Source of the DNA: Megachile rotundata
Taxonomy: Eukaryota > Arthropoda > Insecta > Hymenoptera > Megachilidae
Direction of reading: 5' to 3'
Assembly: GCF_050947335.1 (NCBI RefSeq)
Contig: NW_027473615.1
Span: forward strand, 1 to 64,000
DNA: 64,000 nt
Position 1 is the stretch's first letter, and each line of letters starts with the position of its first letter. A program made the position numbers and the translations under genes. The notes beneath the pieces are model-generated. The model did no database searches and was not told the DNA's origin. It worked only from the letters and a program-made list of their open reading frames with translations. Below are positions 1-10,920 of the stretch, one piece after another.

Positions 1-2975
1 TTAGATTGATAATAGTGAGTGTAATAAATATAGTAATTGTAGTTCTATTGCTCATATAAGCATAATATGGCTAATAATATGAGTTACATTGATAATAATA
101 AGAGTAATAAGTATAGTAATTGTCGTCCTATCGATCATATAAGCATAATATGGCTAATACTATGAGTTAGATTGATAATAATAAGAGTAATGAGTATAGT
201 AATTGTAGTTCTATCGCTCATATCTGCATAATATGGTTAATAATATGAGTTAGATTGATAATTATAAGCGTAATAAGTATAGTAAATGTAGTTCTATCGA
301 TCATATAAGCATAATATGGCTAATAATATGAGTTAGATTGATAATAATAAGAGTAATGAGTATAGTAATTGTAGTTCTATCGATTATATCTGCATAATAT
401 GGCTAATAATATGAGTTAGATTGATAATAATAAGAGTAATAAGTATAGTAATTGTCGTCCTATCGATCATATCTGCATAATATGGTTAATAATATGAGTT
501 GGATTGATAATAGTGAGCGTAATAAGTATAGTAATTGTAGTTCTATTGCTCATATAAGCATAATATGGCTAATAATATGAGTTAGATTGATAATAATAAG
601 AGTAATAAGTATAGTAATTGCAGTTCTATTGCTCATATAAGCATAATTAGGTTAATACTATGAGTTAAATTGATAATAATAAGAGTAATGAGTATAGTAA
701 TTGTCGTTCTATCGGTCATATATGCATAATATGGCTAATAATATGAGTTAGATTGATAAAAATAAGAGAAATGAGTATAGTAATTGTCGCTCTATCGATC
801 ATATAAGCATAATATGGCTAATAATTTGAGATAGATGGATAATAATAAGAGTAATATGTATAGTAATCGTCGTCCTATCGATCATATCTGCATAATTTGG
901 TTAATAATATGTGTTAGATTGATAATAGTGAGTGTAATAAATAAAGTAATTGTAGTTCTATTGCTCATATAAGCATAATATGGCTAATAATATGAGTTAG
1001 ATTGATAATAATAGGAGTAATAAGTATAGTAATTGTCGTTCTATCGATCATATAAGCATAATATGGCTAATAATATGAGTTAGATTGATAATAATAAGAG
1101 GAGTGAGTATAGTAATTGTCGTCCTATCGATCATGTAAGCATTATATGGCTAATAATATGAGTTAGATTGATAATAATAAGAGGAGTGAGTATAGTAATT
1201 GTCGTCCTATCGATCATATAAGCATAATATGGCTAATAATATGAGTTAGATTGATAATAATAAGAGTAATAGGTATAGTGATTGTCGTCCTATCGATCAT
1301 ATCTGCATAATTTGGTTAATAATATGAGTTAGATTGATAATATTGAGTGTAATAAATATAGTAATTGTCGTTCTATCGATCATATAAGCATAATATGGCT
1401 AATAATATGAGTTAGATTGATAATAATAAGAGGAGTGAGTATAGTAATTGTCGTTCTATCGGTCATATATGCATAATATGGCTAATAATATGAGTTAGAT
1501 TGATAATAATAAGAGAAATGAGTATAGTAATTGCCGTTCTATCGATCATATAAGCATAATATGGCTAATAATTTGAGATAGATGGATAATAATAAGAGTA
1601 ATATGTATAGTAATCGTCGTCCTATCGATCATATCTGCATAATTTGGTTAATAATATGTGTTAGATTGATAATAGTGAGTGTAATAAATATAGTAATTGT
1701 AGTTCTATTGCTCATATAAGCATAATATGGCTAATAATATGAGTTAGATTGATAATAATAGGAGTAATAAGTATAGTAATTGTCGTTCTATCGATCATAC
1801 AAGCATAATATGGCTAATAATGTGAGTTAGATTGATAATAATAAGAGTAATGAGTATAGTAATTGTCGTTCTATCGATCATATGAGCATAATATGGCTAA
1901 TAATATGAGCTAGATTGATAATTATAAGAGTAATAAGTATAGTAATTGTCGTTCTATTGATCATATCTGCATAATATGGTTAATAATATGACTTAGATTG
2001 ATAATAGTGAGTGTAATCAGTAAAGTAATTGTCGTTCTATCGATCATATCTGCATAATGTGGTTAATAATATGAGTTAGATTGATAATATTGAGTGTAAC
2101 AAGTATAGTAATTGTCGTTCTGTCGTTCATATAAGCATAATATGGCTAATAATATGAGTTAGATTGATAATAATAAGAGTAATAAGTATAGTAATTGTCG
2201 TTCTATTGATCATACAAGCATAATATGGCTAATAATATGAGTTAGATTGATAATAATAAGAGTAATGAGTATAGTAATTGTCGTTCTATCGATCATATAA
2301 GCATAATATGGCTAATAATATGAATTAGATTGATAATAATAAGTGTAATGAGTATAGTAATTGTCGTTCTATGGATAATATAAGCATAATATGGCTAATA
2401 ATATGAATTAGATTGATAATAATAAGAGTAATGAGTATAGTAATTGTAGTTCTATCGCTAATATCTGCATAATATGGTTAATAATATGAGTTAGATTGAT
2501 AATTATAAGAGTAATAAGTAGAGTAATTGTCGTTCTCTCGATCATATAACCATAATATGGCTAATAATATGAGATAGATGGATAATAATAAGAGTAATAA
2601 GTATAGTAATTGTCGTTCTATCGATCATATAAGCATAATATGGCTAATAATATGAGTTAGATTGATAATAATAGGAGTAATAAGTATAGTAATTGTCGTT
2701 CTATCGATCATATAAGCATAATATGGCTAATAATATGAGTTAGATTGATAATAATAAGAGGAGTGAGTATAGTAATTGTCGTCCTATCGATCATATAAGC
2801 ATAATATGGCTAATAATATGAGTTAGATTGATAATAATAAGAGGAGTGAGTATAGTAATTGTCGTCCTATCGATCATATAAGCATAATATGGCTAATAAT
2901 ATGAGTTAGATTGATAATAATAAGAGTAATGAGTATAGTAATTGTAGTTCTATCGATTATATCTGCATAATATGG
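1..2975 (+). repeat. 83-bp satellite array, left segment
   Basis: This is a tandem head-to-tail array with monomer starts at 1, 84, 167 and so on to 2906, that is 35 full monomers and most of a 36th, with no net length change. Numbered from ttagattgat, each monomer has an AT-rich first half built from aataa and agtaat words, a middle carrying cgttctatcg (41-50), then atcatataag (51-60), cataatatgg (61-70), ctaataatat (71-80) and gag. The consensus is about 24% GC, with more G than C on this strand. Variants are shared between distant monomers: for example the monomers near 831 and 1578 share the same unusual atagatgg and atatgtatag variants, nine monomers apart. No gene lies in this stretch, because TAA and TAG stops recur in every frame (83 is not a multiple of 3). 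The family is not recognised. Confidence 0.97.
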
Positions 2976-2979
2976 TTAA
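2976..2979. repeat. TTAA target-site duplication, left copy
   Basis: TTAA is directly next to the outer end of the left inverted repeat and is matched by the right copy at 3771-3774. TTAA is the target duplicated by piggyBac-superfamily transposases. Here it comes from the satellite sequence tatggttaat, a monomer variant with T rather than C at monomer position 71. Confidence 0.95.
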
Positions 2980-2993
2980 CACGTTCCGTGCCA
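2980..2993 (+). repeat. Left terminal inverted repeat
   Basis: CACGTTCCGTGCCA, the exact reverse complement of 3757-3770. It abuts TTAA. The next base already begins the first palindrome, so the TIR and the palindrome are contiguous on this side only. Relative to the transposase remnant this is the 3' end of the element, about 240 bp from the remnant's stop codon. Confidence 0.95.
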
Positions 2994-3015
2994 CGTGTAC
3001 CACCGGTGGTACACG
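2994..3015. repeat. 22-bp perfect palindrome, copy 1
   Basis: CGTGTACCACC followed by its exact reverse complement, directly inside the left TIR. All three copies in the element are preceded by GCCA, giving the palindrome a fixed polarity. In piggyBac elements subterminal repeats help the transposase bind, so a transposase-binding role is the natural inference, but a hairpin role or another binding protein is possible. Confidence 0.93.
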
Positions 3016-3020
3016 GTAAA

Positions 3021-3035
3021 CTTGATCGTCAGGCC
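3021..3035 (+). repeat. Left subterminal inverted repeat
   Basis: cttgatcgtcaggcc resembles the reverse complement of 3726-3740 (cttgtcgttcaggcc). The outer four and inner six bases match exactly and the middle aligns with one-base gaps. A paired imperfect repeat just inside the TIRs fits a second transposase contact site. Confidence 0.7.
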
Positions 3036-3036
3036 A

Positions 3037-3058
3037 CGTGTACCACCGGTGGTACACG
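3037..3058. repeat. 22-bp perfect palindrome, copy 2
   Basis: Identical to the copy at 2994-3015 and 43 bp from it start to start, again preceded by GCCA. The two left copies are separated by the subterminal inverted repeat that ends in caggcc. Confidence 0.93.
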
Positions 3059-3180
3059 CAGTCATATTTATTCAATGTGCTGAAAACATATATTTTATTA
3101 CAAATATAATTCTGTAAACTATATTTCTACCTAAAAAATGAAGCATTATACAAGATGCAGTATAGAACAAAACACATAAG

Positions 3181-3186
3181 TTTATT
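3181..3186 (-). terminator. Possible polyadenylation signal AATAAA of the old transposase gene
   Basis: tttatt on the plus strand reads AATAAA on the minus strand, 34 bases beyond the remnant stop codon, a usual spacing for a 3' end. Further AATAAA hexamers lie at 3094-3099 and 3067-3072. The region is AT-rich, so chance occurrence is possible. Confidence 0.45.
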
Positions 3187-3220
3187 TAATTGTTATATAT
3201 ACAATAATTAATAATTACAT

Positions 3221-3436
3221 TTAATGGTGCATTTTGTTGAAGCAAGGGAGGCATAAAGACGGCTTTTTCGGGCAATCGCTGCAAAACGTTATTACTCTTA
3301 TAGTTTTTTGTCTTGCTACTTCAGTACCGAATTTTTTTACATTTTTTTTATAGCAAGAGATGAAAATAAAATAATAAAAGAAAAATAATAGTAATAATGA
3401 AGTAAATAATAGAAACTTGTTTTCCAACAGAAACAA
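3221..3436 (-). pseudogene. Remnant of piggyBac transposase C-terminal zinc-binding domain
   Basis: This open frame of 71 codons ends at the stop 3221-3223. Only its last 44 residues look like real protein: C28-Y-K-K, then C52-x2-C55, C62-x2-C65-F, ending in H70-H71. The order Cys pair, basic stretch with an Arg, C-x2-C-P-x-K-P-x-L-C, C-F and terminal His is typical of the cysteine-rich zinc-binding tail of piggyBac-family transposases, which binds the element ends. C28 (codon 3353-3355) would be the second cysteine of the first pair; the first is missing. Residues 1-27 are a run of Leu, Phe, Ile and Tyr encoded by T-rich DNA and look like non-coding sequence, so the break of the internal deletion is probably near 3356. 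The frame start is not a true start. No catalytic domain remains and no function is expected. Confidence 0.75.
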
Positions 3437-3606
3437 ATGAAAAACAAAAAATGTTATCTCCGTATATTTACCTACTCCTTCTTTTATTAAATAATTTATT
3501 TTATTTCTCTCGTTTATTATTCAACAAATTCGAGTGCAGCAGATTTTTTACTAACCGAAAAGTTTCGAACTGACTGACTTTTGCACTCGAACTGATCGCA
3601 GCGCCA
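3437..3606 (-). other. AT-rich interior of the element, probable old 5' leader
   Basis: No coding sequence is seen. Read on the minus strand, this stretch lies between the right-end repeats and the transposase remnant, where promoter and leader are expected. It holds three TCAGT motifs (minus strand, at 3591-3595, 3573-3577 and 3569-3573), the arthropod initiator consensus, and a 10-bp inverted repeat at 3529-3538 and 3582-3591. A short near-palindrome, cgaaaagtttcg, lies at 3556-3567. A promoter is only suggested; no TATA box is convincing. Confidence 0.35.
3529..3591. repeat. 10-bp inverted repeat in element interior
   Basis: ttcgagtgca (3529-3538) and tgcactcgaa (3582-3591) are exact reverse complements with 43 bases between them, and the intervening DNA contains the smaller dyad cgaaa-ag-tttcg. 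The arrangement could form a stem with an inner hairpin. Confidence 0.6.
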
Positions 3607-3628
3607 CGTGTACCACCGGTGGTACACG
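3607..3628. repeat. 22-bp perfect palindrome, copy 3
   Basis: Identical to the two left copies and preceded by GCCA, in the same orientation rather than mirrored. It lies about 140 bp inside the right end. The ends are therefore asymmetric: two palindromes on the left, one on the right. Confidence 0.93.
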
Positions 3629-3725
3629 ATGTGATAACTGCTCTAAACAAGAGAACTACTTATGTATTGATGATATAATGAAATATTGTGTGATAATATA
3701 TCGATCTTTAGTCAAAATATCAAAT

Positions 3726-3746
3726 GGCCTGAACGACAAGTCAGGC
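3726..3746 (-). repeat. Right subterminal inverted repeat with small hairpin
   Basis: Bases 3726-3740 pair with the left subterminal repeat at 3021-3035. In addition gcctga (3727-3732) and tcaggc (3741-3746) are reverse complements with an 8-base loop, so this end can form a hairpin that the left end lacks. Confidence 0.65.
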
Positions 3747-3756
3747 AAAAATGGCT

Positions 3757-3770
3757 TGGCACGGAACGTG
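3757..3770 (-). repeat. Right terminal inverted repeat
   Basis: TGGCACGGAACGTG, a perfect inverted match to 2980-2993, followed directly by TTAA. Unlike the left side, no palindrome adjoins it; instead a short hairpin-forming stretch (3727-3746) lies just inside. Relative to the transposase remnant this is the 5' end of the element. Confidence 0.95.
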
Positions 3771-3774
3771 TTAA
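3771..3774. repeat. TTAA target-site duplication, right copy
   Basis: Matches 2976-2979. The satellite resumes with tagtatgag, and the next monomer starts at 3784, exactly where an uninterrupted 83-bp phase would put it after subtracting 795 bp. Confidence 0.95.
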
Positions 3775-4380
3775 TAGTATGAGTTAGATTGATAATAATA
3801 AGCGTAATAAGTATAGTAAATGTAGTTCTATCGATCATATAAGCATAATATGGCTAATAATATGACTTAGATTGATAATAATAAGAGTAGTGAGTATAGT
3901 AATTGTCGTTCTATCGATCATAGAAGCATAATATGGCTAATAATGTGAGTTAGATTGATAATAATAAGAGTAATGAGTATAGTAATTGTCGTTCTATCGA
4001 TCATATGAGCATAATATGGCTAATAATATGAGTTATATTGATAATTATAAGAGTAATAAGAATAGTAATTGTCGTTCTATTGATCATATCTGCATAATAT
4101 GGTTAATAATATGACTTAGATTGATAATAGTGAGTGTAATCAGTATAGTAATTGTCGTTCTATCGATCATATCTGCATAATGTGGTTAATAATATGAGTT
4201 ACATTGATAATATTGAGTGTACTATGTATAGTAATTGTCGTTCTGTCGATCATATAAGCATAATGTGGCGAATAATATGAGTTAGATGGATAATAACAAG
4301 AGTAGTGAGTATAGTAATTGTCGTTCTATCGATCATATAAGCATAATATGCCTAATAATATGAGTTAAATTGATAATAAT

Positions 4381-7300
4381 AAGAGTAATGAGTATAGTAA
4401 TTGTCGTTCTCTCGGTCATATATGCATAATATGTCTAATAATATGAGTTAGATTGATAATAATAAGAGAAATGAGTATAGTAATTGTCGTTCCACCGATC
4501 ATATAAGCATAATATGGCTAATAATTTGAGATAGATGGATAATAATAAGAGTAATAAGTATAGTAATTGCCGTCCTATCGATCATATCTGCATAATATGG
4601 TTAATAATATGAGTTAGATTGATAATAATACGGGTAATGAGTATAGTAATTGTCGTTCTATCTATCATATAAGCTTAATACGGTTAATAATATGAGTTAG
4701 ATTGATAATAATAAGAGTAATAAGTATAGTAATTGTAGTTCTATCGATCATATAAGCATAATATGGCTAATAATATGAGTTAGATTGATAATAATAAGAG
4801 TAATAAGTATAGTAATTGTCGTTCTATTGATCATACAAGCATAATATGGCTAATAATATGAGTTAGATTGATAATAATAAGAGTAATGAGTATAGTAATT
4901 GTCGTTCTATCGATCATATAAGCATAATATGGCTAATAATATGAATTAGATTGATAATAATAAGTGTAATGAGTATAGTAATTGTCGTTCTATGGATAAT
5001 ATAAGCATAATATGGCTAATAATATGAATTAGATTGATAATAATAAGAGTAATGAGTATAGTAATTGTAGTTCTATCGCTAATATCTCCATAATGTGGTT
5101 AATAATATGAGTTAGATTGATAATTATAAGAGTAATAAGTAGAGTAATTGTCGTTCTCTCGATCATATAACCATAATATGGCTAATAATATGAGATAGAT
5201 GGATAATAATAAGAGTAATAAGTATAGTAATTGTCGTTCTATCGATCATATAAGCATAATATGGCTAATAATATGAGTTAGATAGATAATAATAAGAGTA
5301 ATAAGTATAGTAATTGCAGTTCTATTGCTCATATAAGCATAATTAGGTTAATACTATGAGTTAAATTGATAATAATAAGAGTAATGAGTATAGTAATTGT
5401 CGTTCTATCGGTCATATATGCATAATATGGCTAATAATATGAGTTAGATTGATAAAAATAAGAGAAATGAGTTTAGTAATTGTCGTTCTATCGATCATAT
5501 AAGCATAATATGGCTAATAATTTGAGATAGATGGATAATAATAAGAGTAATATGTATAGTAATCGTCGTCCTATCGATCATATCTGCATAATTTGGTTAA
5601 TAATATGTGTTAGATTGATAATAGTGAGTGTAATAAATATAGTAATTGTAGTTCTATTGCTCATATAAGCATAATATGGCTAATAATATGAGTTAGATTG
5701 ATAATAATAGGAGTAATAAGTATAGTAATTGTCGTTCTATCGATCATATAAGCATAATATGGCTAATAATATGAGTTAGATTGATAATAATAAGAGGAGT
5801 GAGTATAGTAATTGTCGTCCTATCGATCATATAAGCATAATATGGCTAATAATATGAGTTAGATTGATAATAATAAGAGGAGTGAGTATAGTAATTGTCG
5901 TCCTATCGATCATATAAGCATAATATGGCTAATAATATGAGTTAGATTGATAATAATAAGAGTAATGAGTATAGTAATTGTCGTTCTCTCGGTCATATAT
6001 GCATAATATGTCTAATAATATGAGTTAGATTGATAATAATAAGAGAAATGAGTATAGTAATTGTCGTTCCACCGATCATATAAGCATAATATGGCTAATA
6101 ATTTGAGATAGATGGATAATAATAAGAGTAATAAGTATAGTAATTGCCGTCCTATCGATCATATCTGCATAATATGGTTAATAATATGAGTTAGATTGAT
6201 AATAATACGGGTAATGAGTATAGTAATTGTCGTTCTATCTATCATATAAGCTTAATACGGTTAATAATATGAGTTAGATTGATAATAATAAGAGTAATAA
6301 GTATAGTAATTGTAGTTCTATCGATCATATAAGCATAATATGGCTAATAATATGAGTTAGATTGATAATAATAAGAGTAATAAGTATAGTAATTGTCGTT
6401 CTATTGATCATACAAGCATAATATGGCTAATAATATGAGTTAGATTGATAATAATAAGAGTAATGAGTATAGTAATTGTCGTTCTATCGATCATATAAGC
6501 ATAATATGGCTAATAATATGAATTAGATTGATAATAATAAGTGTAATGAGTATAGTAATTGTCGTTCTATGGATAATATAAGCATAATATGGCTAATAAT
6601 ATGAATTAGATTGATAATAATAAGAGTAATGAGTATAGTAATTGTAGTTCTATCGCTAATATCTCCATAATGTGGTTAATAATATGAGTTAGATTGATAA
6701 TTATAAGAGTAATAAGTAGAGTAATTGTCGTTCTCTCGATCATATAACCATAATATGGCTAATAATATGAGATAGATGGATAATAATAAGAGTAATAAGT
6801 ATAGTAATTGTCGTTCTATCGATCATATAAGCATAATATGGCTAATAATATGAGTTAGATAGATAATAATAAGAGTAATAAGTATAGTAATTGCAGTTCT
6901 ATTGCTCATATAAGCATAATTAGGTTAATACTATGAGTTAAATTGATAATAATAAGAGTAATGAGTATAGTAATTGTCGTTCTATCGGTCATATATGCAT
7001 AATATGGCTAATAATATGAGTTAGATTGATAAAAATAAGAGAAATGAGTTTAGTAATTGTCGTTCTATCGATCATATAAGCATAATATGGCTAATAATTT
7101 GAGATAGATGGATAATAATAAGAGTAATATGTATAGTAATCGTCGTCCTATCGATCATATCTGCATAATTTGGTTAATAATATGTGTTAGATTGATAATA
7201 GTGAGTGTAATAAATATAGTAATTGTAGTTCTATTGCTCATATAAGCATAATATGGCTAATAATATGAGTTAGATTGATAATAATAGGAGTAATAAGTAT

Positions 7301-7534
7301 AGTAATTGTCGTTCTATCGATCATATAAGCATAATATGGCTAATAATATGAGTTAGATTGATAATAATAAGAGGAGTGAGTATAGTAATTGTCGTCCTAT
7401 CGATCATATAAGCATAATATGGCTAATAATATGAGTTAGATTGATAATAATAAGAGGAGTGAGTATAGTAATTGTCGTCCTATCGATCATATAAGCATAA
7501 TATGGCTAATAATATGAGTTAGATTGATAATAAT
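4381..7534 (+). repeat. Tandem pair of 19-monomer higher-order units (1577 bp)
   Basis: Copy 1 is about 4381-5957 and copy 2 about 5958-7534. They share rare variants at exactly 1577 bp spacing: tccaccgatc (4491 and 6068), atctccataatgtgg, gatagataat and gagtttagt. I saw no difference between the two copies at any landmark compared, so the duplication is recent. Boundaries are approximate because flanking monomers are themselves similar. Confidence 0.85.
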
Positions 7535-7556
7535 AAGAGTAATGAGTATAGTAATT

Positions 7557-10500
7557 GTAGTTCTATCGATTATATCTGCATAATATGGTTAATAATATGA
7601 GTTAGATTGATAATAATAAGCGTAATAAGTATAGTAAATGTAGTTCTATCGATCATATAAGCATAATATGGCTAATAATATGACTTAGATTGATAATAAT
7701 AAGAGTAGTGAGTATAGTAATTGTCGTTCTATCGATCATATCTGCATAATGTGGTTAATAATATGAGTTACATTGATAATATTGAGTGTACTATGTATAG
7801 TAATTGTCGTTCTGTCGATCATATAAGCATAATGTGGCGAATAATATGAGTTAGATGGATAATAACAAGAGTAGTGAGTATAGTAATTGTCGTTCTATCG
7901 ATCATATAAGCATAATATGCCTAATAATATGAGTTAGATTGATAATAATAAGAGTAATGAGTATAGTAGTTGTAGTTCTATCGATTATATCTGCATAATA
8001 TGGTTATTAGTATGAGTTAGATTGATAATAATAAGAGTAATAAGTATAGTAATTGTAGTTCTATCGATCATATAAGCATTATATGGCTAATAATATGAGT
8101 TAGATTGATAATAATAAGAGTAATGAGTATAGTAATTGTACTTCTATCGATTATATCTGCATAATATGGCTAATAATATGAGTTAGATTGATAATAATAA
8201 GAGTAATAAGTATAGTAATTGTAGTTCTATTGCTCATATAAGCATAATATGGTTAATACTATGAGTTAAATTGATAATAATAAGAGTAATGAGTATAGTA
8301 ATTGTCGTTCTATCGGTCATATATGCATAATATGTCTAATAATATGAGTTAGATTGATAATAATAAGAGAAATGAGTATAGTAATTGTCGTTCCACCGAT
8401 CATATAAGCATAATATGGCTAATAATTTGAGATAGATGGATAATAATAAGAGTAATAAGTATAGTAATTGCCGTCCTATCGATCATATCTGCATAATATG
8501 GTTAATAATATGAGTTAGATTGATAATAATACGGGTAATGAGTATAGTAATTGTCGTTCTATCTATCATATAAGCTTAATACGGTTAATAATATGAGTTA
8601 GATTGATAATAATAAGAGTAATAAGTATAGTAATTGTAGTTCTATCGATCATATAAGCATAATATGGCTAATAATATGAGTTAGATTGATAATAATAAGA
8701 GTAATAAGTATAGTAATTGTCGTTCTATTGATCATACAAGCATAATATGGCTAATAATATGAGTTAGATTGATAATAATAAGAGTAATGAGTATAGTAAT
8801 TGTCGTTCTATCGATCATATAAGCATAATATGGCTAATAATATGAATTAGATTGATAATAATAAGTGTAATGAGTATAGTAATTGTCGTTCTATGGATAA
8901 TATAAGCATAATATGGCTAATAATATGAATTAGATTGATAATAATAAGAGTAATGAGTATAGTAATTGTAGTTCTATCGCTAATATCTCCATAATATGGT
9001 TAATAATATGAGTTAGATTGATAATTATAAGAGTAATAAGTAGAGTAATTGTCGTTCTCTCGATCATATAACCATAATATGGCTAATAATATGAGATAGA
9101 TGGATAATAATAAGAGTAATGAGTATAGTAATTGTAGTTCTATCGATTATATCTGCATAATATGGTTAATAATATGAGTTAGATTGATAATAATAAGCGT
9201 AATAAGTATAGTAAATGTAGTTCTATCGATCATATAAGCATAATATGGCTAATAATATGACTTAGATTGATAATAATAAGAGTAGTGAGTATAGTAATTG
9301 TCGTTCTATCGATCATAGAAGCATAATATGGCTAATAATGTGAGTTAGATTGATAATAATAAGAGTAATGAGTATAGTAATTGTCGTTCTATCGATCATA
9401 TGAGCATAATATGGCTAATAATATGAGTTAGATTGATAATTATAAGAGTAATAAGAATAGTAATTGTCGTTCTATCGATCATATCTGCATAATGTGGTTA
9501 ATAATATGAGTTACATTGATAATATTGAGTGTACTATGTATAGTAATTGTCGTTCTGTCGATCATATAAGCATAATGTGGCGAATAATATGAGTTAGATG
9601 GATAATAACAAGAGTAGTGAGTATAGTAATTGTCGTTCTATCGATCATATAAGCATAATATGCCTAATAATATGAGTTAGATTGATAATAATAAGAGTAA
9701 TGAGTATAGTAGTTGTAGTTCTATCGATTATATCTGCATAATATGGTTATTAGTATGAGTTAGATTGATAATAATAAGAGTAATAAGTATAGTAATTGTA
9801 GTTCTATCGATCATATAAGCATTATATGGCTAATAATATGAGTTAGATTGATAATAATAAGAGTAATGAGTATAGTAATTGTACTTCTATCGATTATATC
9901 TGCATAATATGGCTAATAATATGAGTTAGATTGATAATAATAAGAGTAATAAGTATAGTAATTGTAGTTCTATTGCTCATATAAGCATAATATGGTTAAT
10001 ACTATGAGTTAAATTGATAATAATAAGAGTAATGAGTATAGTAATTGTCGTTCTATCGGTCATATATGCATAATATGTCTAATAATATGAGTTAGATTGA
10101 TAATAATAAGAGAAATGAGTATAGTAATTGTCGTTCCACCGATCATATAAGCATAATATGGCTAATAATTTGAGATAGATGGATAATAATAAGAGTAATA
10201 AGTATAGTAATTGCCGTCCTATCGATCATATCTGCATAATATTGTTAATAATATGAGTTAGATTGATAATAATACGGGTAATGAGTATAGTAATTGTCGT
10301 TCTATCTATCATATAAGCTTAATACGGTTAATAATATGAGTTAGATTGATAATAATAAGAGTAATAAGTATAGTAATTGTAGTTCTATCGATCATATAAG
10401 CATAATATGGCTAATAATATGAGTTAGATTGATAATAATAAGAGTAATAAGTATAGTAATTGTCGTTCTATTGATCATATAAGCATAATATGGCTAATAA

Positions 10501-10876
10501 TATGAGTTAGATTGATAATAATAAGAGTAATGAGTATAGTAATTGTCGTTCTATCGGTCATATATGCATAATATGGCTAATAATATGAGTTAGATTGATA
10601 ATAATAAGAGAAATGAGTATAGTAATTGTCGTTCTATCGATCATATAAGCATAATATGGCTAATAATATGAGTTAGACTGATAATAGTGAGTGTAATCAG
10701 TATAGTAATTGTCGTTCTGTCGATCATATAAGCATAATATGGCTAATAGTATGAGTTAGATTGATAATAATAAGAGTAATAAGTATAGTAATTGCCGTTC
10801 TATCGATCATATAAGCATAATATGGCTAATAATATGAGGTAGATTGATAATAATAAGAGTAATGAGTATAGTAATT
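7557..10876 (+). repeat. Repeated unit of 19 to 21 monomers
   Basis: Landmarks recur at 1577 bp at the start of the unit (gtagttctatcgattat at 7557 and 9134) and at 1743 bp later (tggttattag at 8001 and 9744; tccaccgatc at 8392 and 10135). The second copy therefore holds two extra monomers, around 9300-9470, which carry the catagaagc and catatgagc variants also seen right of the transposon at 3921-4010. The end is approximate. Confidence 0.75.
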
Positions 10877-10920
10877 GTCGTCCTATCGATCATATAAGCA
10901 TAATATGGCTAATAATATGA

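Larger units (their letters stand above)
2980..3770 (-). mobile_element. Non-autonomous piggyBac-like element (791 bp)
   Basis: This is the only non-satellite DNA in the window. It is bounded by perfect 14-bp terminal inverted repeats (CACGTTCCGTGCCA) and by TTAA on both sides, which is the signature of the piggyBac superfamily. Inside, on the minus strand, the end of an open frame keeps the C-terminal cysteine/histidine pattern of piggyBac transposases, so the element reads right to left. The DDE catalytic core, which would need well over 1 kb, is absent, so the copy is an internally deleted derivative that can only move with a transposase supplied in trans. Subterminal inverted repeats (3021-3035 and 3726-3740) and three palindromes lie between the TIRs and the interior. 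Excising 795 bp restores the 83-bp satellite phase exactly. Superfamily is confident; the subfamily is not identified. Confidence 0.93.

Noticed and set aside
3356..3436. Possible signal peptide or membrane segment (Leu/Phe-rich first 27 residues of the minus-strand frame)
   Set aside because: The run is what T-rich DNA gives when translated. It sits upstream of the transposase tail where catalytic-domain sequence should be, so it is better explained as non-coding DNA brought next to the tail by deletion.
2980..3770. Class of TTAA-flanked element other than piggyBac, or an LTR or LINE fragment
   Set aside because: There are no direct long terminal repeats, no poly(A) tail and no reverse transcriptase motifs; TTAA plus TIRs plus the Cys/His tail agree on piggyBac.
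3656..3838. 60-codon minus-strand open frame crossing the right end of the transposon
   Set aside because: Its first part is satellite sequence, it then crosses the TTAA and TIR, and it continues in AT-rich non-coding DNA. It has no recognisable motif and exists only because the insertion joined two unrelated sequences.
4381..7534. Assembly artefact as the explanation for the identical 19-monomer copies
   Set aside because: Not excluded, but the boundary monomers on each side differ, and similar duplications with whole-monomer indels and private substitutions occur throughout the window, so real tandem duplication is the simpler reading. Long reads would settle it.
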